Origin: Ilyonectria destructans
Lineage: Eukaryota; Ascomycota; Sordariomycetes; Hypocreales; Nectriaceae
DNA: 64,000 bases
Direction: 5' to 3'
NCBI GenBank assembly: GCA_020740775.1
Contig: JAHEWK010000001.1
Location: 620,001 to 684,000, forward strand
Positions 10,801 through 21,520 of the stretch are shown piece by piece (the first letter of the stretch is position 1; each line of letters starts with the position of its first letter). Position numbers and translations under genes: made by a program. The notes below the pieces were generated by a model. The model was not told the origin of the DNA and did not search any database. It saw only the letters and a program-made list of their open reading frames with translations.

Positions 10801-13010
10801 ATGCAGTGGCGCTCGCACCTGCATGATCAGATGGCAGAGACGAATCAGCTCAGCAACGGTTACGTTCGACAAAGCGAGCCATACCAAGTCCTGCGCGAAA
10901 GCACGATGGAAGTCAAAGTCGATATGCAGCAAACGCAGGACGAAACTAAGCTGCAGCCATCAGGTACGACTCCTGTGCAAGTCAAGACGGAGATCCCAGA
11001 TCTCGCAGATCTGGATAACGGTCATGACAACGTCGGCGTCACATCTAAGCCAGTACCGGAGGTTCTTCCTCGGTCTTGGAACTATGGAGACACTGTTGAA
11101 ACTTGTCAATACCCTACAGTCGAAGAACCAGTCGACCCTGCACGGATACTTAGCCATATGGACCTTCGAAATCAGCGCATCATATTCATGGGACTGATCC
11201 TCCTTTTGAACGTCATCATGGTGATCCTTACAATTTTCGCCAAAAAGTCGAAGCTCAACTTGGTTGTGGTTTTATTTATCAAAAGCAAAGACTTCCTTTC
11301 GGCTCTCATTTCCCCGCTGGGCATGGCTTCTAAGAGCATCTACCATCTGTTTCGACCTCTTGAGCCTGTTTCTCAGCGCTGGATCCTCTCCCTCATACCG
11401 GCCTACTCTGAGAGTGAAGAGCAGATTGTGAAGACAGTCTACTCTCTCCGAGATAACGGCGTTGAACCCCACCGCCAAGTCATGGTGATAGTCCTCGACG
11501 GACACCCGAGGGATATACGATCACATATGACGAGGGTGGTACGCGAGTTTGAACGCCCTTATATCAGTCTGAAGTGGAAGAGAGGCATTCTTCGCATCAC
11601 GGCTGGTTTTATGGAAGATGTGCCTGTCATTGTCATCGAAAAGCTGAAGAATGCCGGAAAAAAGGACTCTCTTATTTTCTGCCACGATCTCTTCAACTAC
11701 CCCCGCATGAACTCGCCACTTTACACGAAGCTTCTAAGACAAGAGATGTGGCAAGAAATTCTTCCGATCCTCACCGAAGGGTCGGACTTTAATGGATTCG
11801 ATATGGTCTTCTGCACTGATGCGGACTCAACTATCCACAAGGGTGCCATAGCCAGACTGGCCAACGCCCTCGCACGAGACAAGAACGCTATTGCCGCTTG
11901 TGGCTTAGTCCTTGTAGAGTTGGAACCTGGCTATGAATGGTCATTTTGGAATCTCTATCAGCAATTTCAGGTCAGTAATCTCTGCCCCATCCCCGGGCAC
12001 CATACTTACTTAAAATAGTATACCTATGGACAGTATGTTCGAAGACGAGCGGAAGGCATCGTGGGAAAAGTCACATGTCTCCCAGGCTGTATTACGATGA
12101 TTGCAGTGCGGAAAGAGATGGCAGGCGCAATACAGAAATATGCGGAGCCAGTCACCGAATATCTCGTTCTTTCACATCAAGTGCAATATCTGGTAAGATA
12201 GCAACACCACACAAGTGATACCGGCCAAGTCGCGCTGACAAGATACTCTAGGGAACTGACAGGCGGCTCACTTATTCTATGCTCTCTCAGGGTAAACATT
12301 TACGGACTCTATTCGTACCAGATTCCGTCAGCGAAACCGTCGCACCTCAATCAATCCAACACTACCTCAGCCAGCGTCGAAGGTGGGGATCGAATGCCTA
12401 CTTTAACAACTACTTCTACACAGCGGGAGAAAATATGCTTCCCATAACTCGCATTGCCTCCAGCATCGAAGTCATACGACTCAGCATGGTCTACTACCGA
12501 GTTCTCAACACGGCACTTTTCTTATGGGGTCTTACTTCGGCGCATGTGACTATCATGCAGATGGTTCCGATGCTCATAATTGGCCAACTGCCAAGCTTTT
12601 GGTTCTTCTGTTCAGTTCTCCTCGACGCTGAACTAAGAAAGCGAGCACACAAGCTTGTCATTGGATTTAGTATCAACAAACTGATCTCACCAATCATGTC
12701 ATTGATTATCTTCACAAAGGTTGCGACAAACCTAGGAAGTCAGGGTAAGTCATGCACCTGGAAACTGTTTTCTCGCAAGATGCTAACATTCACAGCGTGG
12801 GGCATGTCGGGAGTGACGGCATCCACAGCGGCCCCAGCTGCCGCTTCCACCGCTGAGGGGAGTGATGAAGAATCAGGAGATCTCTCGGCAGCAGAGAAAG
12901 GAGAATGCGGTCTATCCATGACAGAAAAGTCCGAGGACGACGGGAAACGCAAAGGGCCCAGCACCAAGAAAAGGCGGGATTTAGATATGGACATAGATGG
13001 TGATTGTTGA
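10801..13010 (+). CDS. divergent chitin-synthase-like GT2 polysaccharide synthase
   Basis: Four exons (10801-11970, 12019-12192, 12252-12744, 12796-13010) give 683 residues; a second ATG at 10831 is an equally good start. After a ~125-residue hydrophilic N terminus comes one membrane segment (127-147). The GT2 domain follows with TDADS (339-343), CLPGC (410-414), GTDRRL (449-454) and QRRRW (489-493), then two or three further membrane segments and a charged Ser/Asp/Lys tail. CLPGC and Q-R-R-R-W place it with fungal chitin synthases (Chitin_synth_2 type). It lacks the myosin motor and cytochrome b5 parts of classes V-VII and is short for the family. The conserved GEDR is GTDR here: the acidic residue next to the catalytic Asp is lost. 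With a dehydrogenase for an activated uronic acid next door, it may polymerise an acidic or mixed sugar at the plasma membrane; this is inference. Confidence 0.8.
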
Positions 13011-13053
13011 TTTAGACATGTAGTGATATAGATGGTGATTGTTGATTTAGACA
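12993..13053 (+). repeat. 26-base direct repeat across the GT2 stop codon
   Basis: The 26-base unit beginning ATAGATGGTGATTG and ending TTTAGACA occurs at 12993-13018 and again, identical, at 13028-13053. The first copy contains the stop codon of the GT2 gene. Perfect identity suggests a recent local duplication. Confidence 0.85.
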
Positions 13054-14586
13054 ATTAGAGAACTGAAAAATTGACCGAACTTTCCTTCAATCAATAGCCT
13101 TAGGAGTTTATTGCCATCGGTGGCTTTTCAGTGCAGCGTGGTAAATAAGGGCGAAGTTAGTCAAGTTCATGCGTCACCCATTGCCAGTTGGTATCTACCC
13201 TAGAACGACCCTTTTTTCTAGGATTTCCCAATCAGCGAAAGGGATCCAATGTCAAGTCTCGAGCAGATCTAGACAGCGTCCAAGATCAATAAGCTGTTAC
13301 GAAAGGAGCTCAGCATAGTGGCACTTGAACGTCTGTTCTACAGTATCGGATAGATTTTGACTAAAAAAAATAGATTTTTTTCTTCTTTTTTTAGGTTTCA
13401 TCCACCCGCATGAACAAGAGCAAACCCACTCTAACCTGATCGAGAGGGACATATTCATTGTGTAATTAATCGTCCTTTCGGAGTTTGCCGCTTTTGCATC
13501 ACGGCCACCAATAAACCAAAAGTTTCCTGGAATCGCCGCATTTCTCTTGGTAAACTCAGTTTGTTCTAGACGTCGCGATTCTTTTCCAATCTCCTGCCAA
13601 GACAACATAATTTATATCACATTACAAGCAAACGTGTGCTGTCTTTAGTGAAAGTCACTTTTAGCCCGCCAAGGCCGCAATTCTCAATTCCCATACCTCA
13701 ATCCCGTCCATCTCCACCACGCTAGCAACTGACAGCATGCCAGACACATCAAACTAGCCGAGATGGGAACGCCGCCGAGGTTAGTATTAGAGCGTTTGTG
13801 GTTTTCCCATTCCTTCATTAAGAACTGCCGACAAAAGCTCTTGCCGCCTTCCGCCGGGGAATGTTAGTTCCTGCATTTGAACTTCACCGGCAACAGCATC
13901 CAGAACCGTTACCTACATGGCAAGGTCGGCAACGGAAAACTAATTCAGGTATGATAGAGTTGATCTAGACGCGAAATTTTTTCAATTATGCCATCCTCGA
14001 CCCGGAGGACCGGACAAGTTATGGAGGTACCTGCAGCCAACCTTTTACACAAGCTCGAGAATAGACTCTGGCGAGCAAGTTGGCTAAGAAATGTCTGACC
14101 CGGCACGAACGGCACGGGGTACCGCCCAAATCCGTCAAAAAGAGTACCGAGAGGTAGCGAATATGGCCGGTCACAGATAGCCACGGATCCGGACCTCCGA
14201 TTGCACATGAGTGGTTCGACTTATTCACCAGGGCGAAATATGCGGTGCTGGCGCTAGTTCTAATTGCGGCCTTCTTTTAGATAATCGAGGAGTCGTGATG
14301 TATCTGAAGCGGAGAGTTCTCAGAGTGAGCTAGTGAACTTTTATCGGAGCTGTCCCGTGGCGGCCAAAAAGATTACTGCCTGGCTCTCCATTCGTATTTT
14401 GCCACTATGTGGCTGATTAGCTGACTTTGCACAAAAGAGCAGAAAGGCACGTTGTGTTTCTGATTCTTGCGCTTTCCAGGATATGTAAGGGTGGTTCCAG
14501 CCATATCGTGACCACATATCTCGTCCTTCTCGATCCATCATTCTCTTCCCTTAGTACCGTGTACGCGCACTCGCAACTCTCTCACT
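13054..14586. other. intergenic region between GT2 and beta-helix genes
   Basis: About 1.5 kb without a recognisable gene. Small minus-strand frames at 13297-13608 and 13945-14208 show no family features. It holds the 3' region of one gene and the promoter of the next; I see no clear TATA box. Confidence 0.45.
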
Positions 14587-16141
14587 ATGTTACTTCGAGA
14601 CAAACCCCTCTATGTCAAAGTTCTCGTCATTCTTTTTCTCGTCGCACTCTGCCTTGGCATTATCTTAGGCCCCGCGCTGAGTCGACATGCCTCCTCGGAG
14701 CCCACCATCAAGTGGCACAAGATCACCACACCCAAAGGAGATCGATTGCCCGACTTCAGCTTCAGCGGCTATCACGCGTCAAACCAGTCGCTTCCCGACA
14801 TCAAGAAGTCACCAAGGCTTACGCTTGCTCCCGCCAAAGGGGACCAGACCCAGCGAATTCAAGAGGCTCTCAACCAGACTGCATCTGCAGGGGGTGGTAT
14901 AGTTGCCCTGGAAAGCGGCAACTTTACGATCTCCCTTGGACTCTTAATACCCAGTGGTGTGACGCTCCGAGGGGCCGGTCCAGGAGAAACCAGGCTCATT
15001 TCGACGCGGCAACCAGTTTCCCCGGTAATTACGCTGGGAACTGGTGGGAAACTTGCGATAGAGCTGGTGCGGACCAACATAACCGACTCCTATGTCCCAA
15101 TAGGTTCAACGGTGCTAAATGTCAGTGACGCTGCGGGTTTCAGTCCTGGTCAGCCAGTCTATGTGCAGAGAGCAGTGACGGCGGACTGGGTCCGGTACAA
15201 CGGAATGAGTGATTTGGTTCGAGATGGTGTTGATCAAACTTGGCTAGAGGTATGTGCCCCACAGCCTTCTACTTCATGTTGCCTGAGCTAATTAGTGCAC
15301 ACAGGTCGGCAAACTGGTCCGGCAGCCCAACACCATCTCTTCTATTGACGGCACCCAGATCAACTTACTGGTTCCTCTTACGGACAGTCTGGATGCAACC
15401 TACATGGAACCAGAGATTTTGGCATACAAAGCGCCAGTTATCAACTCGGAAATTGGGATCGAGCAGCTTTCTATCTCTCTCACATCATCCTGTTCAGGGA
15501 GCCCTGTTGGGAATTCAGCTTGCAATGGCGCCGCAGTCAGTTTCGCACCCTGGACAGTGGACAGCTGGGCACGTAATCTGGTGCTGAGTGGTTTCAACCA
15601 GTTCGTTGACGTTCAATACGACGCCAGCCGGATAACGGTTCAAGATGTAGCCATGTTCCGGGACGCAGATTCCACTGGAGTTGCAATCCCTTCCGACATC
15701 TGGATCAAAGGCTCCCAGATTCTCGTGGAAGATTGTGGACAATACGGGCTCAAGACAGCCGAAACATTCTCTGTTATGACGGGCTCGCTAACGCCAGGGC
15801 CTAACGCCGTCCTCCGCCATGTCACGCAGTCGGGGCTCCAATCAATCTACCCACACCAGAGATGGGCTCATGGACTTCTAGTGGAGGATTCTTCAGTGCC
15901 AGTATATTTCGTGAACCGCGGCACCAAGGGCACTGGCCAAGGTTGGTCGATAAACGGTGGGGTTGGGTGGAATCTCAGGGGGGATACTTCTTTCGAGTCC
16001 TCACCTCTGGGGATCAATTGGTGTATCGGCTACAGCGGAGACGCTGGTCAAGATGGCAACGGGACTTTTATAAACCAGGGCAAACAAGTAAACCCTAGAA
16101 GTCTCTTTGAGTCGCAACTTAAAGCTCGAGGGTCGGGATAG
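14587..16141 (+). CDS. membrane-anchored parallel beta-helix (pectate-lyase-like) protein
   Basis: Two exons (14587-15249 and 15305-16141) encode 499 residues. The N terminus has a short basic start and one hydrophobic segment (about 9-31, VKVLVILFLVALCLGIILG), read as a type II signal anchor, so the rest would be lumenal or extracellular. From about residue 80 the sequence has the start of a pectate-lyase-superfamily right-handed beta-helix (GDQTQRIQEAL, GGGIVALESGNFTIS, GVTLRGAGPGETRL), then repeated short strands with ASRITVQDVAM, SQILVEDCGQYGL and SVPVYFVNRG. Potential N-glycosylation sites are frequent (NQT, NFT, NIT, NVS). Such folds carry polysaccharide lyases, hydrolases and C5-epimerases, and the bacterial alginate epimerase AlgG is one. 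No catalytic set could be assigned by eye. Its place beside a sugar-nucleotide dehydrogenase and a polymerase suggests it trims or remodels the polymer, but this is inferred. Confidence 0.75.
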
Positions 16142-16454
16142 TCTTCACAATCATGTATATAATAGGCGAGTGACGATGGTATCGCCGCCGTCCATGAAGG
16201 GGCCTAGCAGATGGAGCCACACCTGCAGCAGGCACGACTTGTCGAGGGGAAGATCTATGTACCAGGAGAAGGTGGGGGATAAATTACAACTAATTCAAGC
16301 TGTCCCCTGGGCTTGGGGATGCTTCATCTCCAATATTAGACGGTTATTGCTTGTCGGCGCACAAAACTGGGCGGGAAGCCGCAATTAACAAGTCTTTCGT
16401 GACACGCTATCAGACAAAGGATGGATTCGATAAGACAGCTTTAGTGACGATGGA
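16142..16454. other. 3' region of the beta-helix gene
   Basis: Just over 300 bases with no gene or clear signal before the second dispersed repeat begins. Confidence 0.4.
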
Positions 16455-16685
16455 ATTGCTTCATTTCTCTATCTATTGAAGGGCTAGGGATCGGTCTTAT
16501 AGATGAGGATGAGGTCGGCCTCCGGGGGCCTCCGGGGGCCTCCGGGCCCGAGGTCCGGAGGTCTGAGGCCGGAAGACCTACCTGCCGGAGCCCTGAGACT
16601 TGGTCCAGACCGGATTCCTAGCAGCCGGGCCCTGAGACCTGGTCCAGACCGGATTCCTAGCAGCCGGTCTGGAAGCCGTTCCAGA
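16455..16685 (+). repeat. dispersed GC-rich repeat, copy 2, with internal tandem units
   Basis: This matches copy 1 near 7646-7798 in the same orientation, starting GAAGGGCTAGGGATCG at 16478. It carries two internal expansions. One is a run of three GGCCTCCGGG-like units at about 16517-16546. The other is a 39-base tandem duplication at 16590-16628 and 16629-16667, beginning GCCCTGAGAC and containing GGATTCCTAGCAGCCGG, that differs at a single visible position. The spurious open frame across it is not a gene. Confidence 0.75.
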
Positions 16686-16851
16686 TATCGTAAGATCGTC
16701 AGTTATGTGATCAGTCAGATTCCAACAGTCCCTATCAGGCTGTCTGACACATGCGTTATATATTTTCATAGATTTTCCATCTTATTCAGGCCCATGATCT
16801 TATATAACCAACTCATTTACTGCCTAGGTCACGTCGCCCGTCTTCAGTTGT

Positions 16852-18601
16852 TTACAAGATGGTCTCTCTCTCTTTAAGCCGCACCATAAAACCACTCTGC
16901 TTTACAAACCAAGCGTTATGCAAATTCCAAGATAATTTCGGGTTAATGAGCTTAATCTAAGATGGTTGGGTGATTAGCCTTGGTAGATAGAATCGTCAGA
17001 TTCTCCGCTGCGGTCGCTTACCTCAAATGTTCGGATGATGGCGGGGACCAATTTGTACATCTCTAGTAAGGAGATATTCTTTCCGATGCATGTTCTTGAC
17101 CCTGCACCGAATGAGAACAAGGCGTTTTTCATCCTGGCTTGCTGTTCTGCGGTCGCGTCAATCCATCTTTCAGGTCGAAACTCGCTGGCATCCGACCCAA
17201 AAATACTCTCGTCGCGATGAATTACCCACGCTGAGCACCCAGCGATGGTGCCACCGGGTAAATGATGTCCTGCAACGGTGATACCCTGCGGTGGAACAAC
17301 TCTTTCAAGCGTAAGCCCGGCGGCCGGATGACACCGCAGAGCCTCGTTTATCACGGCGCCCAGATAGGGTAAGTCTCTTACTTCATCCCATCTGACAAGC
17401 GCGTCGTCTCTGGTGAATCTTCCGGCGTTGTTCTGTTCGACAAGCTCAGCAGTCAACTTTTCCATCTTGGGAGGGTCCTTGAGTAAGTAGTAGAAAATGG
17501 CGCGCAGTGTAATAGCAGTTGTGTCGGAGCCAGCGAACATGTTGGCCACCGTGAGGGCAAGCACGCGATCCTCGCTGATGAAAGCGGGATCTTTGATGTG
17601 CGCTTCGTGGAATCGAGACAAAAAGTCCTTCCTCACTGGCCCCTTGTTTGAGGACTCATCTGTGTTCTTTTCTTTGGCGAAATCACGAGTAGCCATCTGC
17701 TTCCTCGCGAAGGTAACGACCGGAGATGTCGTGTTTCCAAGCTTGAGCCATAATTTTAAAGGATTCTTAATTAGCAAGCGGTCCAAAAAGGGTAGTTGGC
17801 CGACCTAGAGAACATCAGTCATCTCGAAGCTCGGGAAAATCGGCATGGTGCATCAACTCACCACAGCAACATAATTCAACAACCACTCCAAATTTCCGAT
17901 GATGTTGTCTACGTCGATGCCGCGGTCCACAAACCCCAACCGTTTGGAGTAAGTCAACTCTCCAATAACATCAAACGCATAAAATTGCAGCCACTGCCCA
18001 AGATCACATATGCCGGAATCGCCGGCCCGATTGGCATATCGTTCTTTCAATTGCTTGAGAAACTCGACCGAGGTGGAATCGACAAGAGGCTCGAAGTTGA
18101 CAAGGGTGCTCATCGCATATGCGTTCGACACGGCTCTCCGGAGCTTGGCGTGGAATTTGTTGTCGGTTGTATTGAACATGCTCTGGAGAGGAGTGCCATT
18201 GGCGGTCGTCTGCTGAACAGGGTAGAAGTCGGACTTTAAAGCGACTCATTAGCAGGGCAAACTTACCGAGGCAGCTGAAATGACACAGGTCATACCTTGA
18301 CAAAGCCTGAATTCAAGCCATAAATAATTTTAATGGCTTCGGGGTCGCCGACAGAGACTGTCCGCGGCCCAAGTCTCACGATATTCCCATACTTCTCGTG
18401 AAGCTTGATGTGCGCTAACTCGGGCCGTCGTCCCCAGACAACAAGAAGCCTCCACAGGTCGCTAAATCCTGCGAACCGAGGGCCGGGAATTGCATTGAGT
18501 CCTCCACCAAATTTATTAATTGAAGCCTTTATCACAATAAATGCGAGAATCCAAAGAAGAATTCCGCCGATGGACTGAGGGAGGACCTGGTTGACGATCA
18601 T
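16852..18601 (-). CDS. cytochrome P450 monooxygenase
   Basis: Four exons (18601-18296, 18233-17862, 17804-17022, 16956-16852) give 521 residues. An N-terminal membrane anchor (about 8-28) is followed by the proline hinge AIPGPRFAG, the I-helix oxygen-binding motif AGSDTT (317-322), the E-x-x-R motif (E380-R383), PERW (about 437-440) and the heme-binding loop FSFGAGSRTCIG with Cys465. The last exon was found by extending past an apparent stop: splicing GTAAGC to CTTAG restores the family's C-terminal IKLINP and WFVKQ motifs. The sequence style (KYGNIVRLGP, SDFYPVQQ, AGSDTT) resembles pisatin-demethylase-like fungal P450s. It should act at the ER with a P450 reductase, hydroxylating or demethylating a small, possibly aromatic substrate. 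It is divergent from the acyl-CoA dehydrogenase gene with only ~340 bases between, so a shared promoter is likely. Confidence 0.88.
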
Positions 18602-18943
18602 GGCTGAGACAAGTTGATTGCTCTGTGGTGTAGATGGTCAAATTCGTGCAGGGTAGTTGCCGGGGACGAAAATCAGTTATGATTCAAATTACCAATCTTG
18701 CTATTCGTCCAAAGACGCTACCGGCCACGGAAATTACCCCGGATGCGGGGTTGAGCAGCGCCATTCCGTAAAAGTTGGGCGAGGCGGAAGTGGACGGAAT
18801 TCCCACGACGAGAATTCCGGGTCCCGGACAGAGCGTGTTGTGACGCGAGAGTAAAAAGACATTCCACCAAATTGTAAAACTTACCACTGGCCCAATCAAT
18901 GGGCAAATACGGAGTACTGCTTCCTGAATTATTCGCCGATAAT
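18602..18943. promoter_or_regulatory. bidirectional promoter region, P450/acyl-CoA dehydrogenase
   Basis: The two genes start 342 bases apart and point away from each other. Imperfect palindromes built on CGGAATT/AATTCCG occur at about 18770-18830 and could bind a dimeric Zn2Cys6 regulator; this is suggestion only. Confidence 0.35.
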
Positions 18944-20783
18944 ATGTTTCCTCTTTCGGATGAGCTGAAAAGCAAATGGCTGTATGGCTCCCCATTGCCA
19001 TTCGCTGAAGCGCCGTGGGCGAGAGGATGTCCAAGCCCGTATTATCACGACAGCCATCGACGGCTTCGCCATGCCATGAGAAATTGGGTCGAAACGGTAC
19101 GTGTCTTCATTCACTCAAGAGGTCGTGCGACGAGAACCGGAGATTTAACCGTGCCGCAGCATCTCATCCCCCATGTCCACGAGTGGGAGGAGTCCGAGTC
19201 GCTCCCACATTCACTCTACAAACAGGCAGCTGATGATGGGCTGCTCATGCCCATGGCATCTGGAGCGTCCATCCGAGAGAATTGGAAAGGAAAATATCCG
19301 ATTATCGGTGATGTCCCTGTTGACGAATGGGACGGGTTCCACGATTTAATTATCCATGACGAGTTTGGCCGCGTCGGAGGTATTGGGTGAGTTTTATCAT
19401 ATTTCTTTACTGCATTTGACGACTGGATTCTAATTATGCCATGGCAGCATTGAGAATGGATTGGTTGGTGGTGTTGTGGGTAACATTCGCTCCTTCGGTG
19501 CTGAAGTAAGCTCATTGAATCGCAGACTCTCGCCGTTCCAGCTATCGAGCGGTTTGGTACTGAGAGGCTCAAAGAATCGTGAGTAATAAGTATTTTGTTG
19601 CAATCGCAGTCATCACTAACCCAATATGTGCGACAGCGTCGTGCCCGAAATTCTTTCTGGTCGCTCAAGAATAGCATTGGCAATCACAGAACCTGACGCC
19701 GGCTCAGATGTCCAGGGCCTCCAAACCGAAGCAAAGCTGTCTGACGACGGCACTCACTTCATAGTCAATGGCCAGAAGAAGGTTTTAGATACCCAAGAAA
19801 ACTTGACTAGCAAGGCAGCGAGCTGACATCTACTACAGTGGATCACATCTGGCATGTATGCTGATTATTTCCTTACGCTGGTCAAAGAGGATAGCGGTAG
19901 CTTCAGCCTCTTGGTCATTCCCCGAACAGAGGGCGTCTCAACAAAACATATGACAATGTCCGGTTCCAACGCTGCCGGAACTGCATTTGTTGACTTTGAC
20001 GATGTTCAAGTCCCATTGGACATGGTCGTCGGCGAACGTGGCAATGGATTGAAATACGTAATGTCAAACTTCAACCACGAGGTACTGTTACTCCATACCA
20101 TTCTATAACTTGTATATATCAGCTACTTATACGCCACAGAGACTCTTCCTCGGATTCCAAGCATTGAGATGTGCAAGAGTTTGCCTGGAGGACTCGATCA
20201 AGTATATTGGCCCCAATCCCTTTACCTCGACTCACGCTTACATGAATTTAAAAGATACGCCTTGAACCGAGAAACATTCGGGAAAAAGCTCACTGAACAC
20301 GGTAAAGCCTCCTGAGTGGCTGGAGACTGACTCCATGCTAATTCACTTCCTAGCCGTTATACGATTCAAATTTGCCAATATGAGCCGAGAGACAGAGGCA
20401 CTTCAATCATGGATAGAGGTAAGAAGATATGTTGCAATATTCGGGTGCATTCAGGTGCTAACACACTCGTTTAGAGCTTGGTCTATCAACTGAGCCAGCT
20501 GTCTCAACAAGAGAGTGAATTTCTCCTCGCGGGTACAACAGCTCAACTCAAAGCCCACGCCGGGATTGTTCTGGAACATGTCGTTCGCGAGGCTATTCAA
20601 ATTATGGGCGGAGTGGGGCTCACTCGAGGGGGTCGGGGTGAGAGAGTTGAGCGTATTTGGCGAGATGTAAAGGCACTCACGGTCCCGGGAGGGAGCGAGG
20701 AGATCCTCCTGGATCTGGCAGCTAGGCGAGCGTTGAAAATATCGGCTGAGATGCAAAAGATTGCAGTGAGGGGCCGACTTTAA
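18944..20783 (+). CDS. acyl-CoA dehydrogenase
   Basis: Ten small exons were reconstructed: 18944-19096, 19160-19386, 19448 to about 19475, 19526-19578, 19637-19781, 19839-20081, 20140-20201, 20255-20301, 20354-20418, 20475-20783. The third junction is the least certain. The product has the helical N-terminal domain (HLIPHVHEWEE, PHSLYKQAADDGLLMP), the middle beta domain with the FAD/substrate motif LAITEPDAGSDV and NGQKKWITSGMYADYF, and the C-terminal helical domain (NRETFGKKLTEHAVIRFK, then IMGGVGLTRGG and WRDVKALTVPGGSEEILLDLAARRAL). The catalytic base position was not assigned. It would oxidise a CoA thioester to the 2-enoyl-CoA in peroxisome or mitochondrion using FAD. No clear targeting signal was seen at the ends (C terminus RGRL). 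Next to a CoA ligase, amine oxidase and aldehyde dehydrogenase, it fits a later step of a degradative pathway. The intron density is high for this window. Confidence 0.85.
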
Positions 20784-20991
20784 TGCAGTTTAGACCGATG
20801 CAAACTCCGGGTACCATATTTAGAAATTTTGCCCTAGTATTCATGTATATAGATACATATTCTTCATAAGTACATGTGACTCTCAGGACTACGGCAGGCT
20901 CTTCGAGGCGGACTATTTCTCAGTGCATCCCATGTATAAAACAACTTCGAACCTCGTTTATAACGTAGAATAGTGCTAAAAAGAACTTATT

Positions 20992-21237
20992 CTAGCTGCT
21001 GAAGTTCGGGAATACTACAGGGGTAAGATGTAGTAATACGAACTGCAAGCCATTAGTCTTTCCTAAGGAAATCGATTGACCCCGGCTGACAACCTCAAAC
21101 ATGCTTGCAGCGACTGATTCGGGCGAAGACCATGTCTTTCGATTATCCCCGTTTAAGATGTACGTTTCAAGGACCCGGGCGGGAGAGTCGGATGCCAAGT
21201 ATGCCGGGTGAAATGCTGTTCGAACCATGGAGCCCAT
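20992..21237 (-). pseudogene. remnant of a short-chain dehydrogenase C terminus
   Basis: An 81-codon frame has the look of an SDR C-terminal region: TAFHPAYLASDSPARVLETYI, then SPESVAASMFEVVSRGQSISL, the pattern used by fungal SDRs for the substrate loop and final helix. No Rossmann core, Tyr-x-x-x-Lys motif or upstream exons were found in the flanking ~300 bases, so this is probably a decayed or truncated gene. A chance open frame is the alternative. Confidence 0.4.
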
Positions 21238-21520
21238 GAATTTGGTGGCTATACCTCTAGGCTCTATTGTTGATACTATTGTTGGTGTTTTCTTTTACTG
21301 TTGAGCTTCTAGTCCCCCCTCTGGGTATGTGTGTACTAGGGCACCCTAACTTCTTGATACCTCTAGGCTCGATCAGGCAGAAGTGATCAAGGAGCACGCT
21401 CCCTACAAATAAACCGATCAAGCGGCCTTCATTCAAGAGTTCACCAGGGAATTTGCATGTACAGGAGTCGTCCAGGTTCGCTGTGCGAGTAAAATCTCAC
21501 ACTGTATCAGATTCACATCT

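Noticed and set aside
13297..13608. Possible small minus-strand gene
   Set aside because: Lys/Arg/Ser-rich sequence with no conserved pattern, in a region with low-complexity T runs.
14427..15128. 233-codon plus-strand frame overlapping the start of the beta-helix gene
   Set aside because: It lies in another frame of a gene with clear domain structure and has Arg/Ser/His-rich chance-like composition.
16503..16877. 124-codon plus-strand frame
   Set aside because: It is created by the tandem units of the dispersed repeat and the antisense of the P450 gene's last exon.
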